A stretch of DNA of 37,251 nt, taken from positions 1-37,251 of the forward strand of contig NZ_VNHO01000020.1 of NCBI RefSeq assembly GCF_008124715.1, given 5' to 3'. Each line of letters starts with the position of its first letter. Within the stretch, counting starts at the first letter, position 1. This document shows positions 1 to 8,385 of the stretch, piece after piece. A model generated the notes under the pieces. The model was given only the letters and a program-made list of their open reading frames with translations, had not been told where the DNA came from and searched no databases. The position numbers and the translations under genes were made by a program. This stretch comes from Thermosediminibacter litoriperuensis (lineage in GTDB: Bacteria; Bacillota; Thermosediminibacteria; Thermosediminibacterales; Thermosediminibacteraceae).

Positions 1-61
1 TTTGTATCTTCTTTAATTTTACTAAAAAGCTGATGATTTTTGTACTAGCTTTTGCAAAAAA

Positions 62-92
62 AGACTGTCGACAGTTACTTTGTCGACAGTCT
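62..92 (-). terminator. Perfect 12-bp hairpin with T-run on the minus strand
   Basis: The arms AGACTGTCGACA (62-73) and TGTCGACAGTCT (81-92) are perfect reverse complements around a 7-nt loop. A run of A precedes the left arm, so on the minus strand the hairpin is followed by a run of T, the layout of an intrinsic terminator for leftward transcription. No minus-strand gene is seen to its right, so it could instead be a structural or protein-binding palindrome. Confidence 0.5.
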
Positions 93-94
93 GG

Positions 95-120
95 ACCCGC
101 GGAATTTTCCGCGGGTTTTA
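95..120 (+). terminator. Rho-independent terminator of an upstream gene outside the window
   Basis: The stem ACCCGCGG / CCGCGGGT closes a short AT loop (95-116) and runs into TTTTATTTTT. It would end a rightward transcript entering from the left edge of the window, whose gene is not visible here. Confidence 0.75.
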
Positions 121-123
121 TTT

Positions 124-153
124 TTGTCATTTTTTGACCTGAATTAATATACT
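124..153 (+). promoter_or_regulatory. Candidate sigma-A promoter for the gene at 233
   Basis: TTGTCA (124-129) is followed after 18 bp by TATACT (148-153). The pair lies just past the upstream terminator and about 80 bp before the start codon, which leaves a leader that can form a hairpin. An overlapping alternative is TTGACC (134-139) with TATTAC (156-161). Confidence 0.45.
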
Positions 154-160
154 GTTATTA

Positions 161-199
161 CCGGAGCGTGACCTTCGGGAATTTCAGTAACGCTTCCGG
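161..199 (+). other. Hairpin in the 5' leader of the gene at 233
   Basis: CCGGAGCGT (161-169) pairs with ACGCTTCCGG (190-199) with a single bulge. It lies between the candidate promoter and the ribosome binding site. No T-run follows, so it is not a terminator. It matches no riboswitch class I recognise and may stabilise the mRNA. Confidence 0.35.
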
Positions 200-232
200 G
201 AAATCCGCATAGTATAAAAGAGGGGGATTCTC

Positions 233-607
233 ATGGTATTACTTGGATTTGCGGCGGCGCTTGGAGTTGTAATTGTCGTCTTCTACTTTTTCCTGAGAAA
301 GCTCTTCATCAACAAAAAAGGCTGCATCAAGGAGCCGCAGGAGAAGAAAAAGGAGCCCGAAAAACCGGCACCGGGCCAAGAAGAGCCGGTCGGAGTTCCG
401 GAACCGCAGAAACCGAAACAGCCGGAAGGGCAGCAACCCGAACAGCCGCAAAGCCCGCAACTCGAACAGCCGGAAGGCGAAAAATCCGAGCAACAGGAAG
501 GCCAGAAACCCGAACAACCGGAAGACAAAAAACCCGACCAGGGGGCACCGGTGGGGCCGGTTCCGGATGATAAAGCCAACAACGGTACCGGCACGCCCGA
601 AGTATAA
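233..607 (+). CDS. Small Pro/Glu/Gln-rich single-pass membrane protein, unknown function
   Basis: The 124-residue product begins with one strongly hydrophobic segment (about residues 2-22) followed by a basic stretch (RKLFINKKG), suggesting an N-terminal anchor. The remaining ~95 residues are a low-complexity tail dominated by Pro, Glu, Gln and Lys, with degenerate repeats of the type QPEGQKPEQPE. Cysteine occurs once, near residue 31. The start is supported by GAGGGGG at 219-225, 7 nt upstream. The tail looks extended and disordered, as in wall-spanning or spore-surface proteins. Some family resemblance to repeat-rich spore proteins is possible, but I recognise no named family. The next gene encodes a SPOCS/LysM sporulation protein, which makes a spore or envelope role plausible but unproven. 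It is probably monocistronic, because a terminator overlaps its 3' end. Confidence 0.7.
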   Translation: MVLLGFAAALGVVIVVFYFFLRKLFINKKGCIKEPQEKKKEPEKPAPGQEEPVGVPEPQKPKQPEGQQPEQPQSPQLEQPEGEKSEQQEGQKPEQPEDKKPDQGAPVGPVPDDKANNGTGTPEV

Positions 608-638
608 ACGCCTCTCCCCTGTGCGTGCCGGATTTTTT
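588..638 (+). terminator. Terminator overlapping the 3' end of the gene at 233
   Basis: CCGGCACGC (588-596) and GCGTGCCGG (623-631) form a perfect 9-bp stem with a 26-nt loop, followed by ATTTTTT. The left arm lies inside the coding sequence. Confidence 0.65.
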
Positions 639-646
639 GAGACGGG

Positions 647-653
647 TGTCGAA
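647..653 (+). promoter_or_regulatory. TGTCGAA heptamer, possible Spo0A box
   Basis: TGTCGAA equals the core Spo0A-binding heptamer known from Bacillus and clostridia. It lies 120 bp upstream of a sporulation-type gene. A 7-mer is weak evidence on its own. A sigma-E-like minus-10 (CATACATAT, 696-704) lies downstream, but no convincing minus-35 accompanies it. Confidence 0.25.
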
Positions 654-772
654 TGATACCTGTCTTTGTTTTTTGTTGTAACATATTTGTTAAGCCATAC
701 ATATATATTATTAGAAGTAGTATAGGAAATATAAGAAATTTTTGTTATTTTTATGAAAGGGGGAAAAACCTG

Positions 773-2395
773 ATGGGAGTTAAGTTGACCAAGGAACTGG
801 TTAAAGTGGACCAGGTGGTAGGGGAAGACAGGGCCCAGACCGTCGTTGACGGCGTCATAGTACTCCCGCCCGGGAAACCCGATATCGAGCGCGTGCTGTC
901 AGTTGAGGCGGAAGTCAACACCGAAACCCTGGAGATAAACATTCTCGACGGTAAGGTAATGGTGGAAGGAACTATCGACGTCGAGGCCCTGTACGTGGGC
1001 TGCGTGCCCTCGGGTGCCCAACCGGTCCACTTCGTAGAAGGCACGGTGGACTTCAGCTTTTTCGTGAAAATACCCGGCGCCAGGAAAAACATGGACGTCC
1101 GTGTCAAAGCCAGGGTGGAGCACGTGCAATTCTCCTGCAACGAGCATAGACCCAGAGAAATAGAAGTGCGGATAATCGTGGAATTCTTCGTAAAGGTCAC
1201 CCAGAGGGTGCAGATCGAGATAGTGGTGGACGCAACAGGCCCCGCCGACCTGCAGGTTCTCAGGAAGACCATAAGGGTAGACAACGTGGTAGGAGAAGCC
1301 AGAGCCCAGAAGATCGTCAAGAGCGACGTTTCGGTCCCCGATAAAAAGCCCGATATCCTGGAGATTATAAAGGTCGAGGGCAAGGCCAGGACAACCGAAG
1401 TCAAGATCCTTGACGGCAAGATAATAATCGAGGGCGTGCTGGAAGTCAGCATACTTTACGTGGCGGAAGTACACTGCGACAAGCCCGAGCAGCCGGTTCA
1501 TTTCATGGAGGCCGAAATCCCGTTCACCGAGTTTGTGGAGGTCCACGGTTGCCGGGAAGACATGTCCAAGCTTGTTAAAGTGCGGGTGGAGCACATAAGG
1601 GCCCGCAAAAAGGACGACAGAACTGTGACTGTCGAGGCTGTCCTGGACATAAAAGCCAAGGTGCTCGAGCCCAAGATAATAGAAGTGGTGGAGGACCTCT
1701 TCAGTCCGTCGGAGATGCTGGACGTCAAGAAAACCCGCGTGAAGGTGGATCAGGTCATAGGAGAAGACGACAACCAGATCGTGGTAAAAGAGACTTTCAA
1801 AGTGCCCCTGGAAAAACCGCCGATAGAACAGATCTTCAAGACCAATGCGAAAGCCAAGGTCACCGAAGCCCGCATCATTGATGACAAGGTAGTAGTTGAC
1901 GGTGTTCTGAAGCTGGAAACACTGTATGTGGCATCGGTGCCGCACCACTTCCCGCAGCAGCCGCTGCACTTCGTGGAAAACGAGGCGCCGTTTACCATTT
2001 TTGTGGAGATCCCCGGGGCTAAAGAAGACATGATGCTGGACTTCGACGTAGATGTGGAGCACGTTTCTTCAAGAGTCGAACCGAATGATGACCGCAGGTT
2101 CGAGGTAAGGGTGGTTTTAAGGCTGTTCGCCAAGGTCACCAAGATGGTCCAGCTGGACGTGGTAGTGGATGTAAAGCAAATCGAAAAAGAAGAGGAAAAA
2201 GAAAAAAAGGAGGAAAAGGATAAAAAGGATTATCCCGCGATGACCATATACATCGTCCAGAAGGGGGATACTCTGTGGAAGATCGCAAAGCGCTACAATG
2301 TGACCCTGGAGGCCATCATTAGGGCCAATAACCTGGAAAACCCAGACCTAATTTATCCGGGTCAGCGGCTCATCATCCCCAGAAGGATGTATTGA
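773..2395 (+). CDS. SPOCS (DUF3794) triple-repeat protein with C-terminal LysM domain
   Basis: The 540-residue protein holds three tandem SPOCS-type repeats starting near residues 12, 169 and 325. Each opens with VDxVxGE and contains a conserved core of the pattern QPxHFxE...FxxFVExxG. A charged Lys/Glu linker (about 476-490) leads to a C-terminal LysM domain (about 492-540; [17 protein letters not shown], then [14 protein letters not shown]). SPOCS and LysM domains occur in spore coat/cortex morphogenesis proteins such as SpoVID and SafA. I infer a spore-envelope protein that bridges cortex peptidoglycan and coat. The reading frame is open from 653, but the ATG at 773 has a strong GAAAGGGGG site 8 nt upstream, and repeat 1 begins just after it. 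A terminator follows directly, so the gene is probably a single-gene unit. Exact orthology to a named Bacillus protein is not claimed. Confidence 0.85.
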   Translation: MGVKLTKELVKVDQVVGEDRAQTVVDGVIVLPPGKPDIERVLSVEAEVNTETLEINILDGKVMVEGTIDVEALYVGCVPSGAQPVHFVEGTVDFSFFVKIPGARKNMDVRVKARVEHVQFSCNEHRPREIEVRIIVEFFVKVTQRVQIEIVVDATGPADLQVLRKTIRVDNVVGEARAQKIVKSDVSVPDKKPDILEIIKVEGKARTTEVKILDGKIIIEGVLEVSILYVAEVHCDKPEQPVHFMEAEIPFTEFVEVHGCREDMSKLVKVRVEHIRARKKDDRTVTVEAVLDIKAKVLEPKIIEVVEDLFSPSEMLDVKKTRVKVDQVIGEDDNQIVVKETFKVPLEKPPIEQIFKTNAKAKVTEARIIDDKVVVDGVLKLETLYVASVPHHFPQQPLHFVENEAPFTIFVEIPGAKEDMMLDFDVDVEHVSSRVEPNDDRRFEVRVVLRLFAKVTKMVQLDVVVDVKQIEKEEEKEKKEEKDKKDYPAMTIYIVQKGDTLWKIAKRYNVTLEAIIRANNLENPDLIYPGQRLIIPRRMY

Positions 2396-2403
2396 TGGGA
2401 TTT

Positions 2404-2429
2404 TCCCGCGCTGGCGCGGGATTTTTTAT
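2404..2429 (+). terminator. Terminator after the SPOCS-LysM gene
   Basis: CCCGCG and CGCGGG arms with a CTGG loop are followed by ATTTTTTATTTTT. It separates the SPOCS gene from the cyanophycin operon. Confidence 0.75.
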
Positions 2430-2470
2430 TTTTGCGCTTTTCAGGGGATAATAACTCTGAGGTGATGTTT

Positions 2471-3313
2471 TTGGGGGAAAAAGTAAAGGGATTTTTGATG
2501 GTCATAGGAGGGGCTGAAGACCGGCGCGGAGAGCGTAAAATACTAAAAAAATTTATAGAAATTTCCGGTGGAAGGGATGCCCGTCTCACCGTGATTACGG
2601 CTGCGGCCCAGGATCCTCAACGGGTGGGGGCTGACTACGTTGAGATTTTTTCCGAACTGGGGGTCCATGACGTGCAGACCCTCAACATAGAAAGCCGGAG
2701 AGAGGCCGACAGGGAGGAGATCGCAGACCGAATTCTCAATTCCACAGGCATTTTTTTTACCGGCGGTGACCAGCTGCGCATAACGAGCCTCCTCGGAGGA
2801 ACCAGGGTCTATATCGCCCTGCACAGGGCATACCGGGAGGGCGTTGTAGTTGCCGGAACCAGCGCCGGAGCCTCGGCCATGAGCGACACAATGATAATAG
2901 GGGGCAGCGGAGATCAGGCGCCAAAGGGCAGTACGGTCAGCATGGCACCGGGGCTGGGGCTTCTGGAAGAGGTGGTGGTGGACCAGCATTTCGCGCAGCG
3001 GGGCAGGATGGCCCGGCTTTTGCTGGCAGTGGCCCAGAACCCGTACATCCTGGGGGTGGGTATAGACGAGGACACGGCAATACTTGTGAGCCCTGATGGG
3101 AAATTCCAGGTCATAGGTTCCAACACTGTAACCGTAGTAGACGGCAGTATCGTGGATTTCACCAATGTGTCCGAGCTCGGATCGGGCGAACCTCTGGCAA
3201 TGTTCAACGCCAGAATCCACATACTTTCGCCGGGCTTCGGATTCGACATGAAAAACAGAAAGCCGCTGAAGGATGAAGTAACCGCGGCGTATATACGCTC
3301 CGGAAATGGATAG
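2471..3313 (+). CDS. cphB: Cyanophycinase (peptidase S51 family)
   Basis: This is an intracellular serine exopeptidase that cleaves cyanophycin, a poly-aspartate chain with arginine side groups, to beta-Asp-Arg dipeptides. The sequence shows the N-terminal LMVIGGAEDRR segment, the FTGGDQLR motif, and the nucleophile elbow GTSAGA with Ser near residue 131. A later IGVGIDEDTA-like segment is also typical of the family. The length of about 280 residues fits. The frame is open upstream, but the best start is the TTG at 2471, placed 8 nt after GAGG within GAGGTGAT, an almost complete anti-16S match; the ATG at 2465 overlaps that site. cphA follows after 45 bp, so synthesis and breakdown of the polymer are co-expressed. 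Confidence 0.9.
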   Translation: MGEKVKGFLMVIGGAEDRRGERKILKKFIEISGGRDARLTVITAAAQDPQRVGADYVEIFSELGVHDVQTLNIESRREADREEIADRILNSTGIFFTGGDQLRITSLLGGTRVYIALHRAYREGVVVAGTSAGASAMSDTMIIGGSGDQAPKGSTVSMAPGLGLLEEVVVDQHFAQRGRMARLLLAVAQNPYILGVGIDEDTAILVSPDGKFQVIGSNTVTVVDGSIVDFTNVSELGSGEPLAMFNARIHILSPGFGFDMKNRKPLKDEVTAAYIRSGNG

Positions 3314-3358
3314 TATATTTTTAAGAGGTTCCGTCAAATTTCTGAAGGAGGAAAATGA

Positions 3359-5986
3359 ATGGACATTGTGGATATAAGGGCTTTAGAGGGGCCCAATATT
3401 TACAGCCCGAAGCCGGTGATAAGAATGCTGGTGGATGTGGGCGAATTCGAGGACATACCCACCAGGGATATACAGGGGTTCAACCGGAGGCTTCTGGAAA
3501 AACTGCCCGGGCTGGCTGCACATCACTGCTGCTTCGAGGAGCCCGGCGGATTTCTGATAAGACTTGAAGAAGGCACCTATATTCCCCATGTAATAGAGCA
3601 CGTGGCCCTGGAGCTTTTGAACCTGCTGGGGCAGGACGTAAAGTTCGGGCGGGCGCGCAGGTTGGAGAAAACCACCTACAGCATAGTCTTCGGTTATACG
3701 GGCAAGTTCGCGGCTCTTGAAGCCGGTAGGCTTGCGGTCAGACTGGTGGATGCCCTGGTCCGGGGGTGCGATATCAACCTGGAAGGGGAACTCGAAAGGA
3801 TTGCGCGCTATTCCGCCGAGATGGAACTGGGGCCCAGTACCGCTGCCATTGAAAGGGAAGCAAGGAGCCGCGGCATACCCGTCACCAGGGTGGGGGACGG
3901 CAGTCTGCTCATCCTGGGGTACGGAGCTCACCAGAAAAGGGTGGAAGCTACAATAACCGGTGAAACCAGCTGCGTTGCGGTGGATATAGCCTGCAACAAG
4001 ACCCTCACCAAAAAGATGCTTACCCTGGCCGGTATTCCCGTGCCGGAAGGTACCGTGGTATGTACCGAGGAAGAGGCCATCCGGGCTGCAAAAGAGCTGG
4101 GATTTCCGGTGGTGGTCAAGCCCGTGGACGGCAATCAGGGCATGGGGGTGAGCCTGAACTTAAAGAGCGACGCCGAAGTTGCCGAAGCCTTCCGCCTGGC
4201 AGCCGGGTACAGCCCCAGAATAATCGTGGAGAGGTACATCAGAGGCAGGCATTACAGAGTGTTGGTAGTGGGTGGAAGATTTGTATGTGCTGCTGAAAGG
4301 ATACCGGCCCACGTCGTGGGCGACGGTATCCGCAGCATAAGAGACCTGATAGAGGAAGTCAACCGGGACCCCATGAGGGGTGAAAAACACGAAAAGCCCC
4401 TGACAAAAATAAAAGTTGACCCTGTCGTCCTGAGGGTCCTGGCCCGCCGGGGCTATACGCTGGATACGGTACCTGGGAAAGGCGAGGTCGTGTTTCTCAG
4501 GGAAAACGGGAACCTGAGCACCGGCGGTACCGCTGTGGACGTGACGGACCTGGTGTGCCCGGAAAACAGGCTGACGGCCGAGAGGGCCGCAGCCATGGTG
4601 GGCCTGGATGTAGCCGGTATAGACATCACCACCGAAGACATATCAATACCGATCGGAGAAAGCGGCGGCGCCGTTATAGAAGTCAATGCGGCGCCGGGCA
4701 TAAGAATGCACCTTTACCCCTCCATGGGTAAACCAAGACCTGCGGCCAAAGCGATAGTCGACATGCTCTTCCCGCAGGAGCCCCGGAGGTTCCCGCTGGT
4801 GGCGGTTACCGGCACCAACGGCAAGACCACCACTGTGAGGATGGTGGCCCGCATTCTGTCGGCTCACGGCCTAAAAGTCGGCATGACGTGCACCGATGGG
4901 GTTTACGTCGGGGGGATGTGCATAAAAAAGGGCGACTGCAGCGGCCCTGAAAGCGGAAAAATGGTGCTGCTCGATCCTTCCGTTGAAGCCGCGGTCCTGG
5001 AAGTGGCCAGAGGGGGTCTCATCCGAGGAGGGCTTGCCTACGAGACCGCCGATGTGGGCATAATTACCAATATAACTGGCGACCACCTGGGACAGGACGG
5101 CGTCAACACACTGGAGGACCTGATGTTCGTCAAATCCCTGGTGGCGGAACAGGTGAAACCCGAAGGGTACGCCGTGCTGAACGCCGACGATATTACGTCG
5201 GTGGAGGTGAAAAAGCGGGTCCGTAGCAGGGTTATCTTCTTCAGCCTGCAGGAGGATAATCTGGTGCTCAGAAAGCACATGGCTGAAGGCGGCCGTGGCG
5301 TCTACGTAAAAGAAGGTGTTATAATTTTCCATGAAGGCGAGGAGGCTGTTCCCCTGATGAAGGTGGCCGACATACCCGCCGCCATGAACGGTAGAGCCAG
5401 GCATAACGTCCAGAATGCGCTGGCCGCCGCGGCCGCAGGATGGGCGCTGGATGTGCCCGGTGAAACCATATGCCGGGCTCTTTCCGATTTCCGGTGCGAC
5501 GAAAGCACGAATCCCGGTCGCATGAACATCATCTCCGACGGCGGCGTAAGGATAATTCTGGACTACGGCCATAACCCGGCGGCCCTTGAAGCCGTTATAG
5601 GCACCGCCAGGGCCATGAACCCGGCGCGTATGGTGGGTGTGATAGCCAGCCCCGGGGACCGGCGGGACGATGCTATCGTTAAGCTGGGCCAGGTGGCGGG
5701 CAAGGGCTTCCAGCGGATTATAATTAAAGAGGACGAAGACCTCCGGGGCAGGAAACCCGGCGAGGTGGCGGCGCTGCTTCTGGAGGGGGCTCTAAGTGCC
5801 GGATTGAAAAAAGATCAGATTGATGTTATCTTAAAGGAAGAAGAGGCTATAGCCTTTGCTCTGGAAAACGCCCAGGAAGGCGACCTCATAGTGATATTTT
5901 ACGAGCACTATGACAGCGCGATGAAGGCGATCCGGGAAGCTTTAAGGCGCCGCAGGAAAACGCCTGCGGCCGCGAGAATAGTCTAA
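3359..5986 (+). CDS. cphA: Cyanophycin synthetase
   Basis: The enzyme makes cyanophycin (multi-L-arginyl-poly-L-aspartate) by ATP-dependent addition of Asp to the backbone and Arg to its side chain, storing nitrogen in cytoplasmic granules. The 875-residue length is normal. An N-terminal domain (about 1-160) precedes an ATP-grasp module (about 217-470; FPVVVKPVDGNQGMGV). A Mur-ligase-like module follows (about 480-875), with the P-loop TGTNGKTTT near residue 483 and LDYGHNPAA near 734. The start ATG at 3359 has AAGGAGG 7 nt upstream; the out-of-frame ATG at 3355 is not used. It sits directly behind cphB, and both modules look intact. The usual cyanobacterial gene order pairs the same two genes. 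Confidence 0.94.
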   Translation: MDIVDIRALEGPNIYSPKPVIRMLVDVGEFEDIPTRDIQGFNRRLLEKLPGLAAHHCCFEEPGGFLIRLEEGTYIPHVIEHVALELLNLLGQDVKFGRARRLEKTTYSIVFGYTGKFAALEAGRLAVRLVDALVRGCDINLEGELERIARYSAEMELGPSTAAIEREARSRGIPVTRVGDGSLLILGYGAHQKRVEATITGETSCVAVDIACNKTLTKKMLTLAGIPVPEGTVVCTEEEAIRAAKELGFPVVVKPVDGNQGMGVSLNLKSDAEVAEAFRLAAGYSPRIIVERYIRGRHYRVLVVGGRFVCAAERIPAHVVGDGIRSIRDLIEEVNRDPMRGEKHEKPLTKIKVDPVVLRVLARRGYTLDTVPGKGEVVFLRENGNLSTGGTAVDVTDLVCPENRLTAERAAAMVGLDVAGIDITTEDISIPIGESGGAVIEVNAAPGIRMHLYPSMGKPRPAAKAIVDMLFPQEPRRFPLVAVTGTNGKTTTVRMVARILSAHGLKVGMTCTDGVYVGGMCIKKGDCSGPESGKMVLLDPSVEAAVLEVARGGLIRGGLAYETADVGIITNITGDHLGQDGVNTLEDLMFVKSLVAEQVKPEGYAVLNADDITSVEVKKRVRSRVIFFSLQEDNLVLRKHMAEGGRGVYVKEGVIIFHEGEEAVPLMKVADIPAAMNGRARHNVQNALAAAAAGWALDVPGETICRALSDFRCDESTNPGRMNIISDGGVRIILDYGHNPAALEAVIGTARAMNPARMVGVIASPGDRRDDAIVKLGQVAGKGFQRIIIKEDEDLRGRKPGEVAALLLEGALSAGLKKDQIDVILKEEEAIAFALENAQEGDLIVIFYEHYDSAMKAIREALRRRRKTPAAARIV

Positions 5987-6010
5987 TTATTTTTCGTAAC
6001 GGAGCAGGAT

Positions 6011-6037
6011 TTTAGTATTTTATGCGAAATATATAAT
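6011..6037 (+). promoter_or_regulatory. Candidate promoter of the ispE operon
   Basis: A perfect TATAAT (6032-6037) lies in the 82-bp gap between cphA and ispE. The possible minus-35 (TTTAGT, 6011-6016) is poor and spaced only 15 bp away, so only the minus-10 is convincing. Confidence 0.35.
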
Positions 6038-6068
6038 TAGATTCGGCTTTTGGGAGAGAGGGAGAGAT

Positions 6069-6920
6069 TTGGATAAGGTAGAACTGGAGGCCAGGGCTAA
6101 GATCAATCTTACTCTTGACGTGCTTTACAAAAGGCCCGACGGCTACCATGAGGTCGAAATGATAATGCAGACCATATCCCTGAAGGACCGCATCGTAATC
6201 ACACTCCTTCCCGGAAGGGATATAAGAATAGTAAACAGCTGCCGGGAACTTCCCGACGGCGAAGATAACCTTGCCTTCAAGGCCGCGAAATTGATGATGG
6301 ACGAGTTCGGCCTGGACGCCGGGGTTGAGATAAAGCTCTTTAAGGAGATTCCCATCGCCGCGGGTCTGGCAGGCGGAAGCGCCGACGCGGCGGCAGTGCT
6401 GGAAGGATTGAACGAACTCTTCGGGCTGAGGCTGTCGAAGGAAGCCCTCATGCGGCTGGGCGAGAGGATTGGGGCCGACGTACCCTTCTGTTCAATGGGA
6501 GGTACGGCTCTGGCCCGCGGGAAGGGGGAACAGCTCACCCCCCTTCCACCCGTCCCGCCTATGAGCCTGCTTTTGGTGAAACCTCCTTTTGCGGTTTCGA
6601 CAAAAGAGGTATACAGTAGACTGAATATTAAATCTATTAAAAAAAGGCCCGATACGGAGGCCGTTATAAAGAGCATTGAAAAGGGGGATGTGGACGGGAT
6701 ATCCCAGGGGCTGTGCAACGTGCTGGAAGAGGTCACCTTTGCTCAGCACCCGGAGCTCGAGATAATCAAGGCCTGGCTCGTGGAAAGAGGAGCCCTGGGA
6801 AGCCTTATGTCGGGCAGCGGGCCTACTGTATATGGCATTTTTGAAAACCGGCGGGATGCCGAGAGGGCTGCCGTGTCGGTACCGCCGGGGTGCAGGATCT
6901 TCATAACCCAGGTGGATTAG
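6069..6920 (+). CDS. ispE: 4-diphosphocytidyl-2-C-methyl-D-erythritol kinase
   Basis: IspE phosphorylates CDP-methylerythritol at the 2-hydroxyl in the non-mevalonate (MEP) isoprenoid pathway. It is a GHMP kinase. The ARAKINLTLDVLYKRPDGYHEV N-terminus, the ATP loop PIAAGLAGGSADAAA (about residues 95-109) and the C-terminal SLMSGSGPTVYGIF all fit. The length of 283 residues is normal. Translation starts at a TTG (6069) behind a purine-rich GGGAGAGAGGGAGAG stretch. It heads a tight operon with a GntR regulator, a nucleotidyltransferase and purR. Confidence 0.95.
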   Translation: MDKVELEARAKINLTLDVLYKRPDGYHEVEMIMQTISLKDRIVITLLPGRDIRIVNSCRELPDGEDNLAFKAAKLMMDEFGLDAGVEIKLFKEIPIAAGLAGGSADAAAVLEGLNELFGLRLSKEALMRLGERIGADVPFCSMGGTALARGKGEQLTPLPPVPPMSLLLVKPPFAVSTKEVYSRLNIKSIKKRPDTEAVIKSIEKGDVDGISQGLCNVLEEVTFAQHPELEIIKAWLVERGALGSLMSGSGPTVYGIFENRRDAERAAVSVPPGCRIFITQVD

Positions 6921-6931
6921 GAGGGAGAAAC

Positions 6932-7633
6932 TTGGCGGGAAAGCTTAAGTCCATAAAACTGGATAACTACAAGCCTTTAAGGGAGATAGTATTCGAAGCC
7001 CTGAGGGAGGCTATAATTACCGGGGAGTTAAAGCCCGGGGAAAGACTGATGGAAGTCCAGCTGGCCGAAGAGATGGGTGTTTCGCGCACGCCGGTGCGGG
7101 AAGCCATACGCAAGCTGGAGCTGGAAGGCCTGGTGGTGATGATCCCCAGGAAGGGAGCTTATGTGGCGGGACTTTCCCTCAAGGATGCCGCCGATGTCTT
7201 CGAGATAAGGCAGAGCCTTGAAGGCCTGGCTGCGGCCTTAGCGGCGGAACGCATAACCGACGAGGAAATAGAGAGTCTGGAGAGAATACTGGTGGAAATC
7301 ACCGAAGCAGCGGAAAACGATGACGTGGAAACGGCCATCAGAAAAGACGCCGAATTCCATCAGATCCTGTTCAAGGCCACCAGGAACGACAGGCTGGTGC
7401 AGATTATAAACAACCTGAAGGAGCAGATAGACCGGTTCAGGACCCAGTCCTTTGCCAACAGGGCCAGGGTCAGGAGCCTGCTGGAGGAGCATAAAAAGAT
7501 AGTGGAAGCCATAACCGACAGGAACGTGGAGCTGGCGAAAAAACTGGCCGAGGAGCACATAGAAAAGGTGGAGAATAATGTGATGAACATGCTGAGAAAG
7601 CAGATGGACTTTGAGGAGGAGTTATCATGCTGA
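6932..7633 (+). CDS. GntR-family regulator, FadR/FCD subfamily
   Basis: The 233-residue protein has an N-terminal winged HTH (about 12-75; LREAIITGELKPGERLMEV then VSRTPVREAIRKLELEGLV) and a C-terminal all-helical FCD ligand domain (about 80-220). Such proteins usually bind organic acids or related metabolites and act as dimeric repressors. The ligand here is unknown. The start is taken as the TTG at 6932, because GGAGGGAG (6920-6927) sits 4 nt before it and overlaps the ispE stop; the longer frame from 6890 lies inside ispE. The 3' end overlaps the next start by 7 nt, pointing to translational coupling. Confidence 0.85.
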   Translation: MAGKLKSIKLDNYKPLREIVFEALREAIITGELKPGERLMEVQLAEEMGVSRTPVREAIRKLELEGLVVMIPRKGAYVAGLSLKDAADVFEIRQSLEGLAAALAAERITDEEIESLERILVEITEAAENDDVETAIRKDAEFHQILFKATRNDRLVQIINNLKEQIDRFRTQSFANRARVRSLLEEHKKIVEAITDRNVELAKKLAEEHIEKVENNVMNMLRKQMDFEEELSC

Positions 7634-8385
7634 AGGCCTTGATTCTGGCCGGAAGCGGGGGTAGCGAAAAGCTCAAAGAATCCGAAGGCGCCAAGGCCCT
7701 GGTTAAGATCAACGGCCGGGAGATGATTCTCTACATCCTGGATGCGCTGAAGAAACTGGACTACATCGAAAAAATCGTCATAGTGGGCCCGCAGGAAAAG
7801 CTCGGCTCGTTGAAGACCGTGAAAGATGTGGTTGTCGTCGAGGAATCGGATTCCATCGTCGAGAACATAGAGCTGGGCTTGGAGCTTTTTACCGATGATG
7901 AAGAAATCCTCATACTGACCTGCGACATACCCATGGTAACCGCCGAGGCTATAGATGATTTTGTGAAAAAAGCAAAAGACCTAGACGCCGATTTCTGCTA
8001 CCCTATAATTCGCAGAGAGGACACGGAAAGGAAGTACCCCGGTGTAAAGAGAACCTACGTCAGGGTCAGGGAAGGCACCTTTACCGGTGGCAACGTGGTG
8101 CTGGTCAGGGCGGGCAGCGCGAAGCGGTGTATAAAAAGAGTCGGGGAGTTCTTCGCCTATAGAAAAAATCCCTGGAAATTGGCCGGCATCCTGGGCTTTT
8201 CTATAGTCCTGAAGTTTATGCTGGGACAGCTCACCATACCGGAAATCGAAGAAAGGGTTCACGAGATCTTCGGGATCAAGGCCCGCGCGGTAATAAGCAG
8301 TTTCCCCGAGATAGGAAGCGACGTCGACAAGGAGAGCGATCTGGAGCTGGCCCGGAAAGTACTCGGCCGGGAGGTTTTTCAATGA
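7627..8385 (+). CDS. MobA-like nucleotidyltransferase family protein
   Basis: The N-terminus LKALILAGSGG...GAKALVKINGREMI is the nucleotide-binding fold of the NTP-transferase superfamily (MobA, GlmU and IspD relatives), and LTCDIPMVTAEAI is the metal-binding aspartate region. In the family these enzymes join a nucleoside triphosphate to a phosphate-containing acceptor; the acceptor here cannot be read from sequence. The nucleotide loop LAGSGGSEKLKESEGAKAL is slightly divergent from the usual LAGGxGxR, so activity is probable but not certain. Both flanks overlap: 7 nt with the GntR gene, and ATGA with purR. Confidence 0.75.
   Translation: MLKALILAGSGGSEKLKESEGAKALVKINGREMILYILDALKKLDYIEKIVIVGPQEKLGSLKTVKDVVVVEESDSIVENIELGLELFTDDEEILILTCDIPMVTAEAIDDFVKKAKDLDADFCYPIIRREDTERKYPGVKRTYVRVREGTFTGGNVVLVRAGSAKRCIKRVGEFFAYRKNPWKLAGILGFSIVLKFMLGQLTIPEIEERVHEIFGIKARAVISSFPEIGSDVDKESDLELARKVLGREVFQ

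Noticed and set aside
899-2062. 387-residue minus-strand open frame
   Set aside because: It is the antisense of the SPOCS repeat gene, a by-product of biased codon use in the repeats. It has no ribosome site and the product has an unnatural His/Leu/Val-rich composition.
6595-6606. Reverse-strand TTTTGTCGAAA Spo0A-box-like match inside ispE
   Set aside because: It is within coding sequence and explained by the codons. It is cited only as a reminder that 7-mer matches arise by chance.
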